Part shown: piece after piece, positions 59,725 through 64,000 of the stretch
Position numbering within the stretch: position 1 is the first letter of the stretch
Layout of the letters: each line of letters starts with the position of its first letter
Source: Micromonospora coxensis
GTDB lineage: Bacteria > Actinomycetota > Actinomycetes > Mycobacteriales > Micromonosporaceae
Assembly (NCBI RefSeq): GCF_900090295.1
Contig: NZ_LT607753.1
Coordinates: 3,782,001 to 3,846,000, forward strand
DNA: 64,000 nucleotides
Direction: 5' to 3'
Translations under genes and position numbers: made by a program
Notes under the pieces: generated by a model
The model's database searches: none
What the model saw: the letters and a program-made list of their open reading frames with translations, nothing else
What the model was told of the DNA's origin: nothing

Positions 59725-60244
59725 CGCGCACCACCTTTCCGATCTGAATGCCGTCGCCCTTCATGTTGATCTCGTCGCCGAAGACCAGCTTCCGGTTGTC
59801 GATGTTCTGCACGATCTCCCGGGCCGGCGGATTCTCGATGGCGTTGGCGATGAGGCCCACCAGGTTGTCGACCATCGCGCCGTCGGTGCTCACCAGCGCG
59901 GCGCTGGGCGCCCCGGTGGTCTCCAGCACGAGGGCGTACTGGGTGGCCCGGGTGGCGATGCGGAACGCGGTCCAGCCGCTGTATGCCGCCAGGCCCAACG
60001 GAATCAGCGAGGCGAACACGATGACGCCCGTCGGCGCGTCGGCCTGCCCGGCGCAGCAGAGCAGCACCAGCCAGCCGACGAGCCAGGCGGCGGCCCGCCC
60101 GATGGCACGGGTGACCCCGGCGCGGTCGGGTTCGGAGACCAGTGACTGCACGCGGGCGATGTTGCGGAGCTGGTAGACGTCGCTCCCGATCCACAGGGTC
60201 GCGCGGTTGACCCTGAGCTGGGTCACCCCGGAATGGTCGGTCAA
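59717..60244 (-). CDS. DUF6232-family membrane protein with C-terminal I-Q-I-G motif
   Basis: A 175-residue protein. It begins with the DUF6232 pattern LWIGSDVYQLRNIARVQSL (about residues 14-32), has two membrane helices (about 48-68 and 73-92), then a cytoplasmic domain with ATQYALVLETTGAPSAALVS and a helix. The C-terminus FGDEINMKGDGIQIGKVV matches the N-terminus of the next protein at 11 of 16 positions. The start is TTG 60244: GAGGAGGG lies seven bases upstream, and no ATG or GTG fits. DUF6232 proteins are uncharacterised; a membrane sensor that recruits its small partner through the motif is one possibility. Confidence 0.75.
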   Translation of the reverse strand: MTDHSGVTQLRVNRATLWIGSDVYQLRNIARVQSLVSEPDRAGVTRAIGRAAAWLVGWLVLLCCAGQADAPTGVIVFASLIPLGLAAYSGWTAFRIATRATQYALVLETTGAPSAALVSTDGAMVDNLVGLIANAIENPPAREIVQNIDNRKLVFGDEINMKGDGIQIGKVVRGG

Positions 60245-60727
60245 ATCGGTACCCTCCTCTTCGCGGCCCGGTCCAATTCCGCACCGGGCTCTTGCGGCGG
60301 GTCCACGACGCCCACGTCGATGAGCGGCACGGAAATTGTTGACGCGAACCATACTCCGGAATCGGAAGTGAGTCCCACGGGTGGGACCTGTCGGCATGGC
60401 GACAGGAATGGGCGGCGGATGGAACTTCCACGCGCATTCCAACGGTCAATGAAACGAATGGCGACAGTGGGCGGCTCGACCGTTCATGCCGGCGTCGCCC
60501 GGCCGGCGGCGGGCCGGGCCGGACGGGGTGGGCGCACGACCGACCGGCGGCCAGCACCGACCGGTGGGCCGCCGGTGCCGGGGCACGTGCGCCTCGCCGC
60601 GCTCCGCCGACCGGGCCGGCGTCCAGCGGTCAGCCGGTGTCGCTCCGGGCGGGCGTGCAACGGTCAGCCCACGTCGATCCGGGCGCGCGCCCAGCGGTCA
60701 GCCCACGTGGATCCGCTCGGCCGGCGC
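60245..60727. other. 483-bp gene-free stretch: promoter region plus repeats
   Basis: The left part (60245-60600) should contain the promoter of the DUF6232 pair; it includes a less GC-rich patch (60320-60460), but no clear box was found. The right part holds 34-base tandem repeats (60620-60727). I see no supported gene on either strand. Confidence 0.5.
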
Positions 60728-60752
60728 TCAGCCGGCGTCGACCCGCTCGGCC
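60624..60752 (-). repeat. 34-bp tandem repeat continuing the 3' end of a gene
   Basis: On the plus strand the motif TCAGCC plus a variable CGACG or GATCC part starts at 60630, 60664, 60698 and 60728, spacings 34, 34 and 30. The last copy is the stop codon and final codons of the minus-strand glycolipid-binding gene; the others follow it. Each copy reads GGCTGA on the minus strand. Confidence 0.65.
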
Positions 60753-61348
60753 AGGCCCGGATAGCGCGTCACGAAGCCGTCGCCGTCCACCGCCAGCTCC
60801 GCCCGGAAGGTGTCGCTGGCGAAGCCCACCCGGCCCGGCCCGAGCGCGGTGTAGACCTGCTCGGCGGCGATCACCTCCAGGCTCGGCAGCAGCACCCACG
60901 CCACGGTGATCCGGTGCTCGGTGCTGGCCGCCGCCCCGGCCAGGCCCAGCCGGCGCACCGGGAGGGCGTTGAACAGCGGCGAGCCGCTCAGGTCGACGTC
61001 GACCGCGTCGTACAGCCGGTCCGGGTCGTCGGTGCCGGCCAGCCCGGCCGGCGGGTGCCCGGCGGCCCGCAGGGCCGCGTCCAGATCACCCTGCTCGCCG
61101 GTGGTGACCCGCCACCCGTCCGCGCCCCGCTGCAGCCGTACCCGCCGTGACCAGCCGGCGCCCTCCGCCTCCACCTCCAGGGTGGAGGTCGACCCGTCCG
61201 CTCCGGCGGCCAGCCGGTAACGGCAGGTGCAGGCGACGGGGTCGACGGCGAGCAGCGTGCCGTGCGCGGTGAGCCCCGGACCGTCGGCGAGCACGGCGTG
61301 CTCCGCTCCCGCGCCGTCCGTCCGGCTCCAGAACAGTGACCTCGGCAT
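60728..61348 (-). CDS. putative glycolipid-binding protein (PF06475/DUF1089 type)
   Basis: A 206-residue protein with the family pattern: an initial WSRTDGAGAEHAVL, LTAHGTLLAVDPVACTCRYRLAAG, a central DVDLSGSPLFNALPVRRLGL, and VAWVLLPSLEVIAAEQVYTALG. It is predicted all-beta, soluble, and related to a Pseudomonas glycolipid-binding fold; the biological role is unknown. ATG 61348 follows TAACGT by seven bases, so it is probably leaderless. The 3' end runs into 34-base repeats. Confidence 0.82.
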   Translation of the reverse strand: MPRSLFWSRTDGAGAEHAVLADGPGLTAHGTLLAVDPVACTCRYRLAAGADGSTSTLEVEAEGAGWSRRVRLQRGADGWRVTTGEQGDLDAALRAAGHPPAGLAGTDDPDRLYDAVDVDLSGSPLFNALPVRRLGLAGAAASTEHRITVAWVLLPSLEVIAAEQVYTALGPGRVGFASDTFRAELAVDGDGFVTRYPGLAERVDAG

Positions 61349-61355
61349 GGTCCGG

Positions 61356-61361
61356 ACGTTA
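61356..61361 (-). promoter_or_regulatory. -10 box of a leaderless promoter
   Basis: On the minus strand TAACGT fits TANNNT and is seven bases before ATG 61348. Confidence 0.5.
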
Positions 61362-61391
61362 CGCCAACCCCGCCCCGCCGGCAGCGCATGC

Positions 61392-61432
61392 GGAAACGCC
61401 GCCGGGGAGCGTGGGCTCCGCGACGGCGTTCC
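61392..61432. terminator. imperfect hairpin after the DEAD-box helicase gene
   Basis: GGAAACGCCG and CGGCGTTCC pair with one bulge, with inner GGAG/CTCC pairing. It begins 16 bases past the helicase stop (61448, minus strand) and is a likely terminator for it. Confidence 0.55.
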
Positions 61433-61447
61433 GGGTGGTCGGGTGGA

Positions 61448-63502
61448 TCAGTGGGTACGCGCCGGCGGCCGGCCGCCGAAGCCACGCCGGTCGTCACGCG
61501 GGCGGTCGTCCCGGCCCCGCCCCTCCGGGCGGAACCCGCCCCGGCGGTCGGCGCCGCGCTGCTCGCCGCCGAAGCGACGCTCACCCTGGGGACGGTCGCC
61601 GAAGCTGCGCTCCCCGGCGGGACGGTCGCCGTAGCGCCGCTCCCCGGCCGGACGGTCACCGAAGCCGCGCTGGCCCCGGTCGCCGAAGGACCGGTCACCG
61701 GTCGGGCGGTCGCCCCGGCCGTCGTGCCGCCGGTCGCCGTAGCTCCGCTCACCGGAGGGGCGGTCGCCGTAGCCGCGCTCGCCGGTCGGGCGGTCGCCGT
61801 AGCGGCGCTCGCCCTGCGGCCGGCCCGCGTCGCCCCGCTCGGCGTACGAGCGCCCGCCGGTCGGCCGGTCACCGTAGGAGCGTCCACCCGACGGCCGGTC
61901 ACCCCGGTCGCCGAAGCGCTCGCCCCGCTCGCCGGTCGGCCGGTCACCGAAGCGCCGCTCGCCGCCGTAGGTGCGCTCGCGGTCGCCGCGCTCGGCGAAG
62001 GTGCGCTCGCCGGTGGGGCGGTCGCCGTAGCGGCGCTCGGACCGGTCACCGTACGACCGGTCGCCGCTCGGGCGGTCGCCGTAGCGCCGCTCGCCGTAGC
62101 CGCCCCGGCCGTCACGCTCGCCGTAGCGACGCTCGCCGGTCGGCCGGTCACCGAAGCGGCGGCCACCGGAGCGGCGCGGCTCCGGCTCCTCGCGGACCGG
62201 CACCCCGCTCGGCTCGCGGGCGCCGGTCAGCTCGGCCAGCGTCGGGTCGCCGGCCCGCACCCGGGTCTGCTCCGGCTCGACGCCGGCCTTCTCCATCATC
62301 GCCAGCGTGGTCCGGCGCTGCTTCGGCAGCACCAGGGTCGCCACCGCGCCCGACTCCCCGGCCCGGGCGGTACGACCCGCGCGGTGCAGGTAGTCCTTCG
62401 GGTCCTTCGGCGGGTCGACGTGCAGCACCAGGGAGACCCCGTCGACGTGGATGCCCCGGGCCGCCACGTCGGTGGCGACCAGCACGTTCATCCGGCCCTC
62501 GCGGAACTCGGCGAGGGTCTTGGTGCGCATCCGCTGGGTCTTGCCGCCGTGCAGCCCACCGGCCCGGACGCCCACCGCGGCGAGCTGCTCCACCAGCCGG
62601 TCGACCCCGAGCTGGGTGCGCGCGAAGAGCATCGTCCGGCCGGAGCGGGCCGCGATCGAGGCCGCCACCGCGAACTTGTCGTGCGGCGGGATCAGCAGCA
62701 GGTGGTGGTCCATGGTGGACACCGACGCGGTCGACGGCGCGGTGGAGTGGGTCACCGGGTCGGTCATGAACCGCTTGACCAGCGAGTCCACGTCACCGTC
62801 CAGGGTGGCCGAGAAGAGCAGCCGCTGGGCGTCCGCCGGCGTCTTCGCCAGCAGCTCGGTCACCTCGGGGAGGAAGCCCATGTCGGCCATCTGGTCGGCC
62901 TCGTCGAGCACGGTGACCTCGACGTCGTCCAGGACGCAGACGCCCCGGTCGATCAGGTCGCCGAGCCGGCCCGGGGTGGCCACCACGATCTCCACGCCGC
63001 GCCGCAGCGCGTCGATCTGCCGGTCGTACGGCACCCCGCCGACGGCGGTCTTGAGGAAGATCCCGACGGCCTTGCCGAGCGGCATCAGGGCGTCGTTGAC
63101 CTGCATGGCGAGTTCCCGGGTGGGAACCAGCACCAGGGCCCGCGGGTGCAGCGGCCGGGCCCGGTTGCGCTCGGCGAGCCGGGCGATGATCGGCAGGCCG
63201 AAGGCGAGGGTCTTGCCGGAGCCGGTCTGGCCCCGGCCGAGCACGTCCCGGCCGGCCAGGGCGTCGGGCAGCGTGGCCCGCTGGATCTCGAACGGGGTGG
63301 TGATGCCCTGCCGGGCGAGCGCGTCGACCAGTGGACGGGGCAGTCCCAGGTCGGCGAAGTCGATGTCGACGGCCGCAGCGGCCTCCTCGGCCGGGGTGGT
63401 CTCGACGGCCGGGGTGGTCTCGTCGGCCCGGGTGTCGAGGACGGCCTCGACCGGCAGGTCGAAGGCGGACGGAATGGTGCCGGGGTCAGCGGAGATGGTC
63501 AA
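61448..63502 (-). CDS. DEAD-box RNA helicase with a long Arg/Gly/Asp-rich repeat tail
   Basis: A 684-residue helicase. The core (about residues 45-420) has the Q motif FEIQ, GQTGSGKT, PTRELA, TPGRL, DEAD, SAT, ATDVAARGIHVDG and HRAGRTARAG. It unwinds RNA duplexes, as in ribosome assembly or cold shock. From about residue 450 the chain is a disordered tail of more than 200 residues made of variants of RYGDRPTGER, rich in Arg, Gly, Asp and Tyr, likely to bind RNA and favour condensates. TTG 63502 is the start: AAAGG lies seven bases upstream and no ATG or GTG fits. Confidence 0.9.
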   Translation of the reverse strand: MTISADPGTIPSAFDLPVEAVLDTRADETTPAVETTPAEEAAAAVDIDFADLGLPRPLVDALARQGITTPFEIQRATLPDALAGRDVLGRGQTGSGKTLAFGLPIIARLAERNRARPLHPRALVLVPTRELAMQVNDALMPLGKAVGIFLKTAVGGVPYDRQIDALRRGVEIVVATPGRLGDLIDRGVCVLDDVEVTVLDEADQMADMGFLPEVTELLAKTPADAQRLLFSATLDGDVDSLVKRFMTDPVTHSTAPSTASVSTMDHHLLLIPPHDKFAVAASIAARSGRTMLFARTQLGVDRLVEQLAAVGVRAGGLHGGKTQRMRTKTLAEFREGRMNVLVATDVAARGIHVDGVSLVLHVDPPKDPKDYLHRAGRTARAGESGAVATLVLPKQRRTTLAMMEKAGVEPEQTRVRAGDPTLAELTGAREPSGVPVREEPEPRRSGGRRFGDRPTGERRYGERDGRGGYGERRYGDRPSGDRSYGDRSERRYGDRPTGERTFAERGDRERTYGGERRFGDRPTGERGERFGDRGDRPSGGRSYGDRPTGGRSYAERGDAGRPQGERRYGDRPTGERGYGDRPSGERSYGDRRHDGRGDRPTGDRSFGDRGQRGFGDRPAGERRYGDRPAGERSFGDRPQGERRFGGEQRGADRRGGFRPEGRGRDDRPRDDRRGFGGRPPARTH
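61560..62170 (-). repeat. coding minisatellite in the helicase tail
   Basis: Units of about 30 bases (ten codons, protein variants of RYGDRPTGER) recur more than fifteen times with substitutions and length changes. The array stays in frame throughout. Confidence 0.75.
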
Positions 63503-63709
63503 GAAATGCCTTTCGAGCGGGGCGCATCTTCGCGATGGCCCGCTGCGGCTCAACGCCGCCGAATCGCCCGCAAGATCGCCCATGGGCGCGCACCACGCGC
63601 GCCAGGTCAGTGATCCTCACCAGTGTACGGCGACCGGCGGAGACCGCCAGTCGGCCACGATCGGGTAGTGGGCGGGCTCACCCCGCCCTTCCCGACGTGC
63701 CGTCCCCGC

Positions 63710-64000
63710 TCACTTCGTGAGGACGTTGCCGACCAGCCCGTCCATGGCGTCACCCGCCAGCAGGACGACCAACACGCTGATCGCCACCAGCAGACCGAGG
63801 GACGCGGCCAGGACGACCACCACCCGGGCGGTGCGGGACTTCTCCGTCGCCGGTGTCTCCGACCACCCCTGGGCCAGGATGTGCCCGGTCAGCGACCCGG
63901 AGTTCTCCAGCGGGTTGTTGGCCGGGAAGGAGACGGTGGCGAAGCCCGGCCCGTCGGTGCCGCCGTAGGCGGTGCTGGCCAGGTCCGGTCCGCCCCGGTA
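63710..64000 (-). CDS. C-terminal part of a membrane protein cut by the right edge
   Basis: On the minus strand the frame is open from base 64000 to the TGA at 63712-63710, giving the last 96 residues. They include a Gly/Ser/Pro-rich segment (FATVSFPANNPLENSGSL), a charged stretch (ETPATEKSRTAR) and one strong transmembrane helix (VVVVLAASLGLLVAISVLVVLLAG), then a 15-residue tail ending in VLTK. The start lies outside the window. I do not recognise the family. Confidence 0.65.
   Translation of the reverse strand, partial: YRGGPDLASTAYGGTDGPGFATVSFPANNPLENSGSLTGHILAQGWSETPATEKSRTARVVVVLAASLGLLVAISVLVVLLAGDAMDGLVGNVLTK

Noticed and set aside
61560..62170. Regular 30-bp repeats resembling a CRISPR array
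   Set aside because: There are no constant repeats with unique spacers. The units are codon-aligned variants within the helicase tail, and no cas genes are present.

Overview
The window is about 64 kb of very GC-rich DNA with dense coding, frequent GTG and some TTG starts, many 1-4 bp gene overlaps and many leaderless promoters. Gene content (BldC, an osaCAB-type osmoadaptation locus, futalosine-pathway menaquinone genes, XRE/DUF397 pair, system II cytochrome c maturation next to hemL, a mycothiol-era metal-binding family) points to a filamentous or spore-forming actinomycete. I infer the family Micromonosporaceae (Micromonospora-like). No prophage, insertion sequence or CRISPR array was seen; the region looks like core chromosome with a few accessory patches.

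Layout. 0-8.3 kb: two secreted beta-helix proteins, a small secreted protein, a YefM-type antitoxin whose toxin is reduced to a remnant, tRNA-Lys(TTT), a sugar-nucleotide-type epimerase, an Eis-like acetyltransferase and a PP2C phosphatase. 8.4-13.4 kb: BenE-type transporter, MscL channel, GntR regulator and MFS exporter, plus a small gene behind an SOS-box-like operator. 13.4-19.6 kb: a STAS antagonist divergent from a six-gene, fully overlapping stressosome operon (RsbR, RsbS, RsbT, an ATPase/phosphatase fusion, a histidine kinase and a response regulator/phosphatase fusion). 19.7-26.6 kb: AraC regulator, maleylpyruvate-isomerase-like protein, PadR with an ABC exporter, and a deacetylase/glycosyltransferase fusion. 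26.6-30.9 kb: oligopeptidase B and an FAD oxidoreductase with the second SOS-box-like operator. 30.9-38.3 kb: the osaC/osaA/osaB-type locus, whose kinase carries a long soluble HAMP array. 38.4-43.1 kb: GbsR-type repressor with ABC exporter, CapA-like lipoprotein, second STAS antagonist. 43.2-49.4 kb: hemL, a phosphatase and ResA/CcdA/ResB/CcsB. 49.6-51.8 kb: XRE/DUF397 pair and a MarR/carboxymuconolactone-decarboxylase pair. 51.9-57.4 kb: menaquinone genes mqnL, mqnP and mqnM with a terpene synthase on the other strand, bldC and an Lrp regulator. 57.4-64 kb: dehydrogenase, cysteine desulfhydrase-like enzyme, a two-gene DUF6232 pair with a shared I/V-Q-I-G motif, a glycolipid-binding protein, a DEAD-box helicase with a long repetitive tail, and a gene cut by the right edge.

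How it fits together. Stress signalling dominates: the stressosome operon, the osaCAB-type locus, two free STAS proteins and a PP2C phosphatase could form one partner-switching network, although no sigma factor lies in the window. Respiration is the second theme: haem synthesis (hemL), cytochrome c assembly and menaquinone synthesis lie within 14 kb.

Three sequence-level features stand out. First, families of long perfect intergenic palindromes sit just downstream of stop codons, mostly between convergent genes. Second, ten genes have a TANNNT box 6-8 bases before the start codon, and in three of them an operator overlaps or closely flanks that box. Third, the DUF6232 pair carries RHIM-like motifs on both sides of the gene junction and is the best candidate here for an undescribed signalling system.
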